A stretch of DNA of 60,964 nt from a bacterium (lineage in GTDB: Bacteria > Actinomycetota > Acidimicrobiia > Acidimicrobiales > CATQHL01), in NCBI GenBank assembly GCA_026708055.1, contig JAPOVS010000047.1, positions 1 through 60,964 on the forward strand. Direction: 5' to 3'. Position numbers and translations under genes: made by a program. The notes beneath the pieces are model-generated. The model ran no database searches, was not told where the DNA came from, and saw nothing but the letters and a program-made list of their open reading frames with translations. This document shows positions 1-8,678 of the stretch, one piece after another; the first letter of the stretch is position 1; every line of letters begins with the position of its first letter.

Positions 1-481
1 CCAGCCGCACATCGTTGATGGCACCGAGCCCGGCGCCGGCAACGAGCAGGACGCCGTCGGGCTGCAGGGCGCGCAACAGGTCGCGGCAGTCGCCGTCGGT
101 AGCGAGCGGCGACCGAACGCCGCCCACCGTTTCCACGAAGCCGAGGTCCGGCGCCGGCGACGGCCAGCGGAGCTCGACCAGCAGGTCGGCCAGCGTCGGC
201 GGCGCCGCACCGGCGAGGGTCGCCGCCAGCGGTGGGGCCATCGGCACGGGATACCAGCGGTGCACCGGGCAGACCGCCTGCGGGGCCTCGCCGGCGGCGG
301 CGGCCAGCACTTCGGCGTCGGTGGCGCCGAGTTCGTCGGCGTCGAAGGACTGCACGGGCTTGCGGGCGCTCACCGAGAGTCCCCGCCCGCGGAGCGTTTC
401 GACGACCCCGGCGGTGACCCAGGTCTTGCCGATCTCGGTGGCCGTGCCCGCGACGGCGATGAGCGTGGCGGGTCGGGTCAC
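1..481 (-). CDS. bioD: Dethiobiotin synthetase (partial, C-terminus beyond left edge)
   Basis: ATP-dependent closure of the ureido ring of dethiobiotin, the step before BioB. The first 160 residues are visible. They open with a P-loop GTATEIGKTW near residue 11, the family's GT-x-T-x-(V/I)-GKT nucleotide site, followed by the KPVQSF stretch that normally contains the diaminopelargonate-contacting lysine. The GTG start shares four bases (GTGA) with the bioF stop, so the two are probably translationally coupled. The frame is open to the window edge, so the protein is cut by the window and not broken. It is the last visible gene of the biotin operon. Confidence 0.9.
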   Translation of the reverse strand, partial: MTRPATLIAVAGTATEIGKTWVTAGVVETLRGRGLSVSARKPVQSFDADELGATDAEVLAAAAGEAPQAVCPVHRWYPVPMAPPLAATLAGAAPPTLADLLVELRWPSPAPDLGFVETVGGVRSPLATDGDCRDLLRALQPDGVLLVAGAGLGAINDVRL

Positions 482-1626
482 GGTCCCAGTCCGAGCGCCG
501 CCAGCGCCTCCAGAAGCCGCCCGACCATGTCGTCGGTGTGGGCGGCCGACACGGCCACCCGGAGCCGCGAGGTGCCCGGCGGCACGGTCGGCGGGCGGAT
601 GGCGGGAATGAGCAGGTTCCGCTGCATCAGGGCCTCGGCGGCTCGCAGCGCTTCCGCCTCGCCGCCCACGAGGATCGGCACGATCGGGGAGCCATGTCCG
701 GGCCGCAGGCGGTCGACGTGGCCCCGCAGGCGCGCCACGAGCGCGTCCCCCTCGGGGCCACGGACGATGCGGATGGCCTCGAGCGCGGCGGCGGAGTCGG
801 CCGGCGCCGGCCCGGTGGTGAAGATGAACGGGCGCGCCCGGTTGAGGAGCAGATCGATGAACGGACCCGGGCCGCACACCGCCCCGCCGACGGTGCCCAG
901 CGCCTTGGACAGGGTGACGACCCGCAGCACCCGCAGACCGTCGAAGCCGGTGAGCGGGGCCAGTGACGGGCCGAGGACCGCGTGGGCCTCGTCGATCACC
1001 AGCAGCGCCCCGCGGCGGGCGCAGCACTCCCCCAGCGCGGCCACGTCGGCTTCGTCGCCGTCCATCGAGAAGACCGCGTCGACGACGACCATCCTCCTCG
1101 GCAACGAGGTCTCGCTCAGCAGGCGGTCGACGTGGTCGATGTCGTTGTGCCGGGCGACCGCGATCGGCGAGCGGCTGAGGCGGCAGCCGTCGATGATCGA
1201 GGCGTGGTTCAGCTCGTCGCTCACGATCAGGCAGTCCGGGGCTCCCAGGCTGGCGAGGACGCCCAGATTGGCGGCGTAGCCCGTCGGGAAGACCAGCGCC
1301 CGCTCGGTCTGCTTCCAGTCGCAGAGCTCGGCCTCGAGTTCTGCGTGCACGGGGCGCGAGCCGACGACGAGCCGGCTGGCTGTGGCGCCGGCTCCCCAGC
1401 GGTCGAGCGCGGCGTGGGCCGCGGCGATCACGGCGGGATGGAACGACAGCCCGAGGTAATCGTTGGAGGCGAAGGAGACCACATCCCGGTCTCCGAGGCG
1501 CCCCACCGGCCCGCGGGCGTCGAAGGTGCGGACCTCTCGCCAGCGGTCGGCGGCGCACAGCGCGGCGATCTGCTCGCTCGCCCAGGCGTCGAAGCCCCCG
1601 CTGCCGGGGGCATCCGGCCCGGTCAC
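478..1626 (-). CDS. bioF: 8-amino-7-oxononanoate synthase
   Basis: PLP enzyme condensing pimeloyl thioester with alanine. 382 aa, normal for the family. Visible marks are SNDYLGL near residue 54, the glycine-rich PTGYAAN near 114, the IDEAH PLP-aspartate motif near 211 and the Schiff-base lysine K241 in TLSKALG. I chose the GTG start at 1626 because it overlaps the bioA stop as GTGA; a longer open frame upstream lies inside bioA and has no family-like sequence. No BioC/BioH or other pimeloyl-supply gene is present in this stretch of the operon. Confidence 0.93.
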   Translation of the reverse strand: MTGPDAPGSGGFDAWASEQIAALCAADRWREVRTFDARGPVGRLGDRDVVSFASNDYLGLSFHPAVIAAAHAALDRWGAGATASRLVVGSRPVHAELEAELCDWKQTERALVFPTGYAANLGVLASLGAPDCLIVSDELNHASIIDGCRLSRSPIAVARHNDIDHVDRLLSETSLPRRMVVVDAVFSMDGDEADVAALGECCARRGALLVIDEAHAVLGPSLAPLTGFDGLRVLRVVTLSKALGTVGGAVCGPGPFIDLLLNRARPFIFTTGPAPADSAAALEAIRIVRGPEGDALVARLRGHVDRLRPGHGSPIVPILVGGEAEALRAAEALMQRNLLIPAIRPPTVPPGTSRLRVAVSAAHTDDMVGRLLEALAALGLGP

Positions 1627-2957
1627 GGCAGTGCCTCGGCGGCGGCCACCATGGCGCCGGTGATGCGTCGCAGCTCCTCGTCGCTGCTGATGTAGGGCGG
1701 CATCGCGTAGAGCAGCCGCCCGAAGGGCCGCAGCCACACGCCCCGGTCCACCAGCAGTTCCTGGGTTGCGGCCACCGGCACCGGATCCGTGGTCTCGATC
1801 ACCCCGATGGCCCCCAGAACCCGAACCTCGGCGACCCCGGCCAGGGCGGCGGCCGGTTCAAGTCCCGCCCGCAGCGACTGCTCGATCGCGGCGATCTCGG
1901 CCTCCCAGGGCCGCGACAGCAGCAGGCGGATCGAGGCCGTCGCGGTGGCCGCCGCCAGCGGGTTGCCCATGAAGGTGGGGCCGTGCGTCAGTGCACCGGA
2001 CTCCGCCGCGCTGACCCCGGCGGCCACCTCTGCGGTGCAGAGTGTCGCCGCCATGGACAGGTAGCCCCCGGTGAGTGCCTTGCCGACACACATGATGTCG
2101 GGGCTGATGGCGGCGTGGTCGCAGCCGAACAGCCTGCCGGTCCGCCCGAAGCCGGTGGCGATCTCATCGGCGATGAGCAGGACGTGATGCTCGTCGCAGA
2201 GCCTGCGCACCTCCGCCAGGTAGTCAGGCGAGTAGAACCGCATCCCGCCGGCGCCCTGCACGACCGGCTCGAGAATGACCGCGGCGATCTCGGACCGGTG
2301 GCGGGCCAGCAGATCGGCGAACCCGGCGATGTGCTCGGGACGCAACGGTTCCCCGTAGCGGGGCCCCGGCGCCGGGGCGAAGAGCTGGTCGGGCAGGATG
2401 CCGGCGAACATGCTGTGCATGCCGGTCACCGGGTCGCAGACCGACATGGCCGCCAGGGTGTCGCCGTGGTAGCCCGAGGCGACGGTCAGCAGCCGGGTGC
2501 GCTCGGGCTCTCCGGTGCCGCGGGCGTACTGCAGCGCCATCTTGATAGCGACCTCTACCGACACCGAGCCGGAGTCGGCGAGGAAGACGTGCTCGAGCCC
2601 CGGCGGGACGATCTCGACGAGCAGCTCGGCCAGCTCCACCGCTGCGGGGTGCGTGATGCCGCCGAACATGACGTGTGCGACCGTCTCCAGTTGCGTGCGG
2701 ACCGCCCGGTCCAGAACGGGATGGCCGTGGCCGTGGATCGCCGCCCACCACGACGACATGCCGTCGATCACCCGGCGCCCGTCGGCCAGCGTGAGGGTGG
2801 TCCCCGCAGCGGCCACCACGGGGACCGGCGGGATCGCCGCGGGCATCGGGGCGTAGGGATGCCAGAGGTGCCGGCGATCCCGCTCGACGAGGTCGCGGTA
2901 GTCCCACCTCTGGCCGCTGCGGCGCGCCCGCCCGGCACCCGGCCCGCCGCCGGCCAT
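1623..2957 (-). CDS. bioA: Adenosylmethionine-8-amino-7-oxononanoate aminotransferase
   Basis: Converts KAPA to DAPA using SAM as amino donor and PLP as cofactor. 444 aa. The SSWW motif (residues 68-71) and the preceding LWHPY (31-35) are BioA hallmarks that separate it from other class III aminotransferases. The PLP lysine is K293 in VGKALTGGY, and the [12 protein letters not shown] segment holds the PLP-aspartate. The ATG start overlaps the bsaP stop by one base (TGATG), and its stop overlaps bioF. The long in-frame extension upstream runs through bsaP and is arginine-rich shadow, so I exclude it. Confidence 0.94.
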   Translation of the reverse strand: MAGGGPGAGRARRSGQRWDYRDLVERDRRHLWHPYAPMPAAIPPVPVVAAAGTTLTLADGRRVIDGMSSWWAAIHGHGHPVLDRAVRTQLETVAHVMFGGITHPAAVELAELLVEIVPPGLEHVFLADSGSVSVEVAIKMALQYARGTGEPERTRLLTVASGYHGDTLAAMSVCDPVTGMHSMFAGILPDQLFAPAPGPRYGEPLRPEHIAGFADLLARHRSEIAAVILEPVVQGAGGMRFYSPDYLAEVRRLCDEHHVLLIADEIATGFGRTGRLFGCDHAAISPDIMCVGKALTGGYLSMAATLCTAEVAAGVSAAESGALTHGPTFMGNPLAAATATASIRLLLSRPWEAEIAAIEQSLRAGLEPAAALAGVAEVRVLGAIGVIETTDPVPVAATQELLVDRGVWLRPFGRLLYAMPPYISSDEELRRITGAMVAAAEALP

Positions 2958-3169
2958 CAGCCCCCCTCGGGCAGCCGCACCGTCTCCCGGACCTCGGCGG
3001 AACCGGTGCCCCTCTGGCAGCGGCGGCAGCGGGCCTCCCAGCCGGTCGGATGCACGGTCAACCGGAAGCGTTGCCCGCACTGCGCGCAGTAGCGGGGCGC
3101 CTCGAACGGGGGCCGCCGGCAACCGCCGCAGTCGCGGGTGCCGCACCACGGGCAGTACGCCCCGCTCAT
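2957..3169 (-). CDS. bsaP: Biotin synthase auxiliary protein, Cys-rich
   Basis: 70-aa protein between bioB and bioA. The core [12 protein letters not shown]...PTGWEARC matches the small actinobacterial protein next to bioB in mycobacteria (Rv1590 / BsaP), reported to be an iron-sulfur protein needed for biotin synthase turnover. Eight cysteines lie in four CxxC pairs: C6/C9, C14/C17, C28/C31 and C48/C51. The start is 5 nt after the bioB stop, and the stop overlaps bioA. Seen: Cys pattern and context. Known from the family: partnership with BioB. Inferred: a cluster that regenerates the sacrificial sulfur source of BioB. A plain zinc ribbon is the alternative reading. Confidence 0.8.
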   Translation of the reverse strand: MSGAYCPWCGTRDCGGCRRPPFEAPRYCAQCGQRFRLTVHPTGWEARCRRCQRGTGSAEVRETVRLPEGG

Positions 3170-3174
3170 GGCGC

Positions 3175-4206
3175 TCAGATCACGCCGGTGAGGGCGCCGA
3201 TGGGCATCTGCAGGTCCTCCAGCATCCGGAGGTCCTCGTCGGGGTGCCGCCCCAGCGTGGTGAGGTAGTTGCCCACGATCAGGGCGTTGATGCCGGCGGT
3301 CATGCCCATGGCCTGGAACTCCCGCAGCGTGATCTCCCGGCCGCCGGCGTAGCGGAGGATCACGCCCGGCAGCGCCAGGCGGAACAGCGCGATCCAGCGC
3401 AGCGCCGCCAGCGGCCGCAGCGGCCGGCGGATCTGCAGCGGCGTGCCGGGCCGGGGGTTCAGGAAGTTCAGCGGCACCTCGGTCGGGTCCAGCGACTGGA
3501 GCTGGCCCAGCAGTTCCACCCGGTGATCGAGGGTCTCCCCCATGCCCAGCAGCGCCCCGCAGCACAGCTCCATGCCGTGGCGTCGCACCAGCTGGCACGT
3601 CTCGTAGCGCTCGTCCCAGGTGTGGGTCGTGGCGATGTTGGGGAAGAAGCTGCGGGAGGTCTCCAGGTTGTGGTTGTAGCGGTGCACGCCGCCTTCCGCC
3701 AGGCGCCGGGCCTGGTCCTCGCTGAGGATCCCGGCGCTCACGGCCACGTTGAGCCCGGTCTCGGCTTCGATGAGCGGCACCAGGGAGATGAGCCGCTGCA
3801 GCGTGCGCTCGTCGGGTCCGCGGATCGCCAGCACCATGCAGAACTCGCTGGCGCCGGTGCGGGCGGTCTCCCGGGCCGCCGCCAGCACCTCGTCGACGTC
3901 CAGGAACGGCGTCGCCGGCAAGGTCTCGGAGAAGCGGGTCGACTGCGAGCAGAAGTGGCAGTCCTCGGGACAGCCTCCCGTCTTGACCGACAGGATGCCC
4001 TCGATCTCCACGGTCGGGCCGCACCACGCCAGGCGCACCGCATGCGCCAAGGCGGTGAGCGCCGGGACCTGCTCGTCGTCCAGGGTGGCCAGTGCCCGCA
4101 GCTCCCCCGGCTCCAGCAGCCGGCGCTCGTCGATGAGCGCCACCTCGGCGGAGCGCAGCAACGAGCGGGCGCCGCCGGCGGCACCGGCCGTCCCCGCAGC
4201 CGTCAT
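3175..4206 (-). CDS. bioB: Biotin synthase (radical SAM)
   Basis: Inserts sulfur into dethiobiotin. 343 aa. The radical-SAM CxxxCxxC is C79, C83, C86 in [10 protein letters not shown]. The downstream [17 protein letters not shown] and LNPRPGTP segments are characteristic of BioB, covering the [2Fe-2S] ligands and substrate contacts. Its ATG shares ATGA with the pxpC stop, so biotin synthesis appears coupled to the upstream carboxyltransferase-like genes. The frame has no other nearby start that fits. bsaP follows directly, as in mycobacteria. Confidence 0.96.
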   Translation of the reverse strand: MTAAGTAGAAGGARSLLRSAEVALIDERRLLEPGELRALATLDDEQVPALTALAHAVRLAWCGPTVEIEGILSVKTGGCPEDCHFCSQSTRFSETLPATPFLDVDEVLAAARETARTGASEFCMVLAIRGPDERTLQRLISLVPLIEAETGLNVAVSAGILSEDQARRLAEGGVHRYNHNLETSRSFFPNIATTHTWDERYETCQLVRRHGMELCCGALLGMGETLDHRVELLGQLQSLDPTEVPLNFLNPRPGTPLQIRRPLRPLAALRWIALFRLALPGVILRYAGGREITLREFQAMGMTAGINALIVGNYLTTLGRHPDEDLRMLEDLQMPIGALTGVI

Positions 4207-5171
4207 GCCAGCGCCTCGCGGAGCGCCTCGAACCGGTCCGCCCGCCGGCGACGGGCCTCCAGGGCACCGTCGAGGTCGACCTCGACGAAGCGGGTGGTGT
4301 TGTTCGGCGCCGACTGGGCGACGTCGTCCATGTCGGCGCTGATGACGGTGGCCACCATCACGTAGCCGCCGCCGGACACGGCGTCGCGGTGCAGCACGAT
4401 CGGCTCGACACCGCCGGGGATCTGGATCGATCCGATGGGGTACGGGGCATCAACGATGTTGGAAGGATCGCTGCCGGCGCCGAAGGGCGCAACCCGCTCG
4501 CGGAACTCCAGGGTTGCCCCGCGGTAGCGGAACCCGGTCCGGTCGGCGAGCGTGGTGAGCCGCCAAGTGGCCCCGGCGAACGTCCGGCGGCCCTCGTCGG
4601 TGAGGCGGTGGTCGTAGAGGCCCATCATCACCCTGATCTCACGGTGGCGGGGATGGGTGCTGCGCAGGGCCTCGGGCACGCACCGTCCGGGGCCGACACC
4701 CTCGGCGTCACCGATCGGCAACTCGTCGCCGGCCGCGAGGGCGCGCCCCTCCAGCCCGCCGAGGGATCCGAGGGCGTACGTGGAGCGGCTGCCGAGCACC
4801 GCGGGGACGTCGAAACCGCCGCTCACGGCGACATAGGCGCGGGCCCCCGATCGGAGGTAGTCGAACGACAGGACCTCGCCCGCTGCCACGGCGAAGCTCT
4901 CCCAGGCCGGGCGCGGCTCGCCGCCGAGGAGGGGCGGCAGGTCGGCGCCCGTGACCGCCACCGTCGCCGGGCGGTCGAAGCGCAGTTCGGGCCCCATGTA
5001 GGTGCACTCCAGAACGGCCGCCTCCTCGCCGTTGCCGACCAGCAGGTTCGCCGCCAGTGACGAGTACTGGTCCAGCGATCCCGACGGCGGGATGCCCACG
5101 TTGTAGTAGCCGGGCCGGCCCGTGTCCTGGATGGTGGTGGCGAGGCCGGGCTGCAGGACGCTAACGACCAT
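4203..5171 (-). CDS. pxpC: 5-oxoprolinase subunit C / biotin-dependent carboxyltransferase-like
   Basis: 322-aa member of the YbgK/allophanate-hydrolase subunit 2 family. Hallmarks are the N-terminal VLQPGLATTIQDTGRPG, PPSGSLD near residue 30 and GADLPP near 75. In E. coli PxpABC cleaves 5-oxoproline using ATP. The same fold forms the cyclophilin-like half of urea-carboxylase carboxyltransferase domains, hence the alternative name. Its start overlaps pxpB by 11 nt and its stop overlaps bioB by 4 nt. With a biotin carrier gene two positions upstream, a biotin-dependent role is possible but not proven. Confidence 0.88.
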   Translation of the reverse strand: MVVSVLQPGLATTIQDTGRPGYYNVGIPPSGSLDQYSSLAANLLVGNGEEAAVLECTYMGPELRFDRPATVAVTGADLPPLLGGEPRPAWESFAVAAGEVLSFDYLRSGARAYVAVSGGFDVPAVLGSRSTYALGSLGGLEGRALAAGDELPIGDAEGVGPGRCVPEALRSTHPRHREIRVMMGLYDHRLTDEGRRTFAGATWRLTTLADRTGFRYRGATLEFRERVAPFGAGSDPSNIVDAPYPIGSIQIPGGVEPIVLHRDAVSGGGYVMVATVISADMDDVAQSAPNNTTRFVEVDLDGALEARRRRADRFEALREALA

Positions 5172-6048
5172 CGAGAGCCTCGGTGAGCCCGCGGTTGTAG
5201 CCGTCGGGATCGGCCAGGAAGCGCCCCAGCGAGAACTCCACGGGCGCCTGGCGGAGGCGGAACCGCCGGGTCTCCACCTGCGCCGTCAACTCGTCGTAGG
5301 TCTCCCGATCGATGGGCGCGTACTTGACGATGAACCCCGGCTCGAAGAACACCAGGGAGTCCGCGAAGTCGGGATGGGTCTGCGTCGGATCGTAGATCGG
5401 CGCCGGCGTGATGCCCAGCATCTGGTACCCGCCCGCGCCCCGCACCGAGTAGATGCTCCCGAAGCAGCCGCCGTGGCCGATCGTCTGGCGGGGGGTGTCG
5501 GTGCGCGGCGAGAGGTACTTGGGGACCTCCAGCTGGCGCGCACGCGGGACCATCTGGAACAGGAACGGCAGCCCGGCCACGAATCCCACCATCGAGGCGA
5601 TCCACGGAGAGGTCGAGTGGGCGGCGACGAAACCCTCCGTGGAGTCGAAGCCGTTGACCCGGGCGGCGTACTCCAGGTCGGTGGCGTCGGGATCCTGGCG
5701 GTTGGCCCGGAACCGCGAAGCGGTCTCCCGGGTCCACGGGTCGCCATAGAGGATCGGCACCTCGACGATGCGGGTCCGCAGATCGAAGCCCGTGCCGTCG
5801 CCGACGGCGGTCTCGATCGATTCCAGCTCGGCCACGAGGTCCTGCGGCGCCAGGCGGTCGGGATCGAAGCGGACCTGGTAGGAGACGTTGGCCGGGCAGA
5901 TGTCGATCACGCCGTCGATCCGCCGCTCGGCCAGGGTCGCGGTGACCGCCATGGCCCGGAAGTTGGCGGCGAGGTTCATCTCCTCGTCGAACTCGACGAA
6001 GATGTGGTCGTCCCCGCCGAAGCTGCGCCGCACGGCGCGGCCGCTCAC
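5161..6048 (-). CDS. pxpB: 5-oxoprolinase subunit B / allophanate hydrolase subunit 1-like
   Basis: YbgJ/PxpB family partner of PxpC. 295 aa from the chosen GTG, longer than the roughly 220 aa of E. coli PxpB. The core includes the FVEFD...NL opening, the IGHGGCFGSIYSVRGAGGYQ region and a GYQMLGITP stretch; about 60 extra C-terminal residues follow (KYAPIDRETYDELT onwards). GTG 6048 was chosen for a GGGAG 9 nt upstream; GTGs at 6054 and 6078 are alternatives. It lies 67 nt after the carrier-protein stop, the only loose junction in the operon. PxpB and PxpC normally form one complex. Confidence 0.85.
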   Translation of the reverse strand: MSGRAVRRSFGGDDHIFVEFDEEMNLAANFRAMAVTATLAERRIDGVIDICPANVSYQVRFDPDRLAPQDLVAELESIETAVGDGTGFDLRTRIVEVPILYGDPWTRETASRFRANRQDPDATDLEYAARVNGFDSTEGFVAAHSTSPWIASMVGFVAGLPFLFQMVPRARQLEVPKYLSPRTDTPRQTIGHGGCFGSIYSVRGAGGYQMLGITPAPIYDPTQTHPDFADSLVFFEPGFIVKYAPIDRETYDELTAQVETRRFRLRQAPVEFSLGRFLADPDGYNRGLTEALDGR

Positions 6049-6115
6049 TTGCACCTGCTCCCGCGTTCCGGGCTGCACTCGCCGGTCCGCCGGCGCCGGC
6101 CGAACGCTGCCCGGC

Positions 6116-6376
6116 TCATGGCAGGACGGTGAAGAGCACCTGGCCGGCATCCACCATCTCGGCGTCGGCGACCGCCACGGCTGCGATCGTCCCCGTCGTG
6201 CCCGCCTTCACCTCGAAGAACTGCTTCATCACCTCGACGAGGGCGACGGTCGTGTCGGGCTCGACGGGGCTGCCGACCTCGACGAAGGGGTCGAAGTCCG
6301 GCGACGGCCGGCGGTAGAAGACGCCGGGCAGCGGGGACCGTATGTCCGCGGTCAGAGCTCGCTCGGCGCCGCTCAC
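6116..6376 (-). CDS. Biotin carboxyl carrier (biotinyl-lipoyl attachment) protein
   Basis: 86-aa single-domain biotinyl/lipoyl carrier. The attachment motif is VEVMKQF with K51 as the predicted biotinyl lysine. The flanking half-motifs SPLPGVF and GTTGTIAAV form the two symmetric hairpins of the fold. GTG start shares GTGA with the pxpA stop. No biotin carboxylase (AccC) gene is next to it here, so carboxyl loading would need an AccC encoded elsewhere. It sits in one operon with complete biotin biosynthesis genes, which favours biotin over lipoate. The symbol accB is used for similar genes, but its partner enzyme is unknown. Confidence 0.88.
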   Translation of the reverse strand: MSGAERALTADIRSPLPGVFYRRPSPDFDPFVEVGSPVEPDTTVALVEVMKQFFEVKAGTTGTIAAVAVADAEMVDAGQVLFTVLP

Positions 6377-7095
6377 GAGAGGTACGGGGCGAGGGCGGAC
6401 CGCACCGCGGCGGCCACCTCGACCGCGCCCGGGGTGTCGGAGTGGACGCAGACGATGTCGGCCCGCATCGGGATCTCGCTGCCGTCGACGGCGATGGCCA
6501 CGTTCTCGGTGACGGCCCGCACGGCGCCGGCGGCGGCCCCCGCGGGGTCGACGGCGGCGTGGTGCCGGGTGATGATGAGGCTGCCGTCGGGTCCGTACTC
6601 CAGATCGGAGTAGTACTCGGCGAAGAAGCCCTGGGGCCGGTCGCCCCAGACCTCCTCATGTGTCGTGTTGGCCATGCCCAGCAGGGCGGTGTCCAGGGCG
6701 TCGGCGGCGGCGGCGATCGCCGCGGCCACGTCACGGTCGCCCGCGGCCTGGCCGTAGAGGGCGCCGTGGGCTTTGATGTAGCCCAGTCGCATGCCCTCGG
6801 CGGTCAGGAACCCGCTGAGCGCCCCGGCCTGGTAGATGATCGAGGCGGTGATCTCCTCGGGGTCCATGGCCATCGCCCGGCGGCCGAAGCCCTGGCGGTC
6901 CGGGTACGAGGGATGCGCCCCCACCTGCACGCCGTGGCGCTTGGCCAGCCGCACGGTCTGCTGCATGACGCTGGGGTCCGAGGCGTGGAACCCGCAGGCC
7001 ACGTTGGCCATGTCGACGTAGGGCATGATGGCCTCGTCGTCGCCGCAGCGGTAGATGCCGTAGCCCTCACCCATGTCGCAGTTGATGGCAACCAT
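6373..7095 (-). CDS. pxpA: 5-oxoprolinase subunit A (LamB/YcsF family)
   Basis: 240 aa, typical for PxpA. The family opening INCDMGEGYG (residues 4-13), ACGFHASDP near 33 and GAHPSYPDRQGFGRR near 59 are all intact, as is the KAHGALY motif near 110. In E. coli PxpA acts with PxpB and PxpC to hydrolyse 5-oxoproline to glutamate. This is the first gene of the nine-gene run ending in bioD. A GGAGGG ribosome site lies close upstream of the ATG, and a TAGCGT hexamer is found on the same strand at 7134-7139. Confidence 0.92.
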   Translation of the reverse strand: MVAINCDMGEGYGIYRCGDDEAIMPYVDMANVACGFHASDPSVMQQTVRLAKRHGVQVGAHPSYPDRQGFGRRAMAMDPEEITASIIYQAGALSGFLTAEGMRLGYIKAHGALYGQAAGDRDVAAAIAAAADALDTALLGMANTTHEEVWGDRPQGFFAEYYSDLEYGPDGSLIITRHHAAVDPAGAAAGAVRAVTENVAIAVDGSEIPMRADIVCVHSDTPGAVEVAAAVRSALAPYLS

Positions 7096-7133
7096 GCCCT
7101 CCCTCGACCTTTCCCTGCTCGCCCGCGTGTCCC

Positions 7134-7139
7134 ACGCTA
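7134..7139 (-). promoter_or_regulatory. Candidate -10 element (TAGCGT) for the pxpA-bioD operon
   Basis: A TAnnnT hexamer in the 58-nt gap before pxpA, 38 nt from its ATG, leaving room for a GGAGGG ribosome site. No convincing -35 is visible. The same hexamer precedes the gene at 56590-58332. Confidence 0.35.
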
Positions 7140-7153
7140 GACGGCGCAGCCGA

Positions 7154-7957
7154 TCAGGGCCCGGGCAGCTCGGGCAGTCCTTCGGCGGGCATCCGGCGAT
7201 GGCGCTCGGTGGTGGCTCGGGTCATGACGGGGTCCACGCCGAGCGATTCCAGCAGTTCGATCGCCGCCTCCATCTCGGCGGTGCGACGGGCACTGTGCGT
7301 GGCCGTGCCCTCCAGGAGCGTGCGGATGAACCGCTCGTCGGCGGAGCCGATCTGATCGATGAGGTTGTCCCAGGTCTCCGGCGCCAGGCCGGCCGCCTCG
7401 GCGGCGCGCAGCGACTCGATCATCAGGGCCGGCACGCCCTTCATCACCACGCTGCGCAGCAGCTTGCGCGTCGCCGCGGTGCCCGGCTCCTCGCCGACCC
7501 ACTCCACCGGCACGCCGATGGGGGCGAGCAGCTCCACGTAGCGCGCCGCGCCCGGACCGGAGGCCAGCGAAGCCCCGAACAGGCCGTTGCCGGGCACCAT
7601 GGCCATCAGGGCCACGTCGACGAACCGCAGCGATCGGCCCACCGCCACCTCGGCCAGGTCCCGCTTCCGCTGCGCCGAGGCGGTCGCCAGGTCGGCGTAG
7701 ACGGCGCCGGCGGGGATGGCGTCGAGCGCCTGGGTGAGCGCCGTCAGGGAGTCCGCCGCCGCGGTCACCGCCAGGACCAACTCCGCACCGGTAACCGCCG
7801 CCCGCGGCTCGGCGACGCGCAGCACCCCCGCCGGCGTGTCCTGCGGGGCGGGGTCGTAGCCGGTGACGGCGGCGCCGGCAGAGGCCAGATCGGCGGAAAT
7901 CAGCGAACCGGCTTCGCCGAGGCCGAAGACTCCGACGGTCAGATCCAGCGCAGCCAC
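7154..7957 (-). CDS. DUF1932 / 6-phosphogluconate-dehydrogenase-like NAD(P)-binding protein
   Basis: 267 aa. An N-terminal Rossmann fold is shown by GVFGLGEAGS (residues 8-17) and a following acidic residue in GYDP. A helical C-terminal half of the DUF1932 type carries KLLRSVVMKG, comparable to the lysine helix of beta-hydroxyacid dehydrogenases. GTG 7957 is the only start fitting the Rossmann motif; it lies 16 nt after the aldolase stop. Family members are predicted beta-hydroxyacid dehydrogenases and often neighbour LigK/RraA-like aldolases in aromatic-acid catabolism. The substrate here cannot be read from sequence. Confidence 0.75.
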   Translation of the reverse strand: MAALDLTVGVFGLGEAGSLISADLASAGAAVTGYDPAPQDTPAGVLRVAEPRAAVTGAELVLAVTAAADSLTALTQALDAIPAGAVYADLATASAQRKRDLAEVAVGRSLRFVDVALMAMVPGNGLFGASLASGPGAARYVELLAPIGVPVEWVGEEPGTAATRKLLRSVVMKGVPALMIESLRAAEAAGLAPETWDNLIDQIGSADERFIRTLLEGTATHSARRTAEMEAAIELLESLGVDPVMTRATTERHRRMPAEGLPELPGP

Positions 7958-7973
7958 GGGCCGATCCGGCGGA

Positions 7974-8678
7974 TCAGCCGCCGCTGAGGTCCTCGAGGCT
8001 CTCGACGTGGACAACCCCGAGTTCGGCCAGCTTGGCGCCGAGGCCGGCGACGTCCAGGGAGAGCTCCCCGGCGGCGAATCGCTCGCGGACGACCTCCTCG
8101 GCGGCCATCCGCTTGCGGGCGCCCTCCAGCACCTCGGCGGCCTGCAGCCGCGGCACCACCACCACACCGGTATCGTCGGCACAGACCACGTCGCCGGGAT
8201 GGACGGCCTGCTCGCCGAGGGTGATCGGCACGTTCACCCAGCCGGGCGTGGTCTTCATGGGGCCCTGGCAGCCGATGTGCTGCGACCACACGGGGAATCC
8301 CATGTCGCGGATGGCGTCGACGTCGCGCACCGCCCCGTCGGTGATCAGCCCCACCCCGCCACGGGCGACCGTCGAGGTGGCCATGAGCTCCCCGTACAGA
8401 GCGTTGGTGGAGGGCGCGGTGCTGGCCACCACCAGCACGTCGCCCGGCTCGAGGAGTGCGATGGCGGCGTGGATCATGATGTTGTCGCCGGGATGGACCA
8501 GCACGGTGATGGCCGAGCCAGCTATCCGGGCGCCCTGCTGGACGGGGCGGATATGGGCCCCTGCGAAGCCGAACCGGCCCATGGCCTCATGCACGGTGGA
8601 GGTATCGACCTCCAGGAATCCCTCGAGCAAGTCGCGGGGAGCCCGCTCGACGTTGCGGACGACGACGGTGGGGTTCAT
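7974..8678 (-). CDS. RraA-family aldolase/decarboxylase (LigK/HMG aldolase-like)
   Basis: 234 aa. The signature GLITDGAVRD (about residues 122-131), with its catalytic Arg and Asp, and the VCADDTGVVVVP segment place it in the RraA / 4-hydroxy-4-methyl-2-oxoglutarate aldolase family. These are divalent-metal class II pyruvate aldolases that often also decarboxylate oxaloacetate. Its length exceeds the 160-aa RNase E regulator RraA, which favours the catabolic aldolase. The ATG overlaps the hydrolase stop as ATGA. The next gene is a DUF1932 dehydrogenase, a pairing typical of protocatechuate 4,5-cleavage and similar routes. No ring-cleavage dioxygenase is nearby. Confidence 0.8.
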   Translation of the reverse strand: MNPTVVVRNVERAPRDLLEGFLEVDTSTVHEAMGRFGFAGAHIRPVQQGARIAGSAITVLVHPGDNIMIHAAIALLEPGDVLVVASTAPSTNALYGELMATSTVARGGVGLITDGAVRDVDAIRDMGFPVWSQHIGCQGPMKTTPGWVNVPITLGEQAVHPGDVVCADDTGVVVVPRLQAAEVLEGARKRMAAEEVVRERFAAGELSLDVAGLGAKLAELGVVHVESLEDLSGG

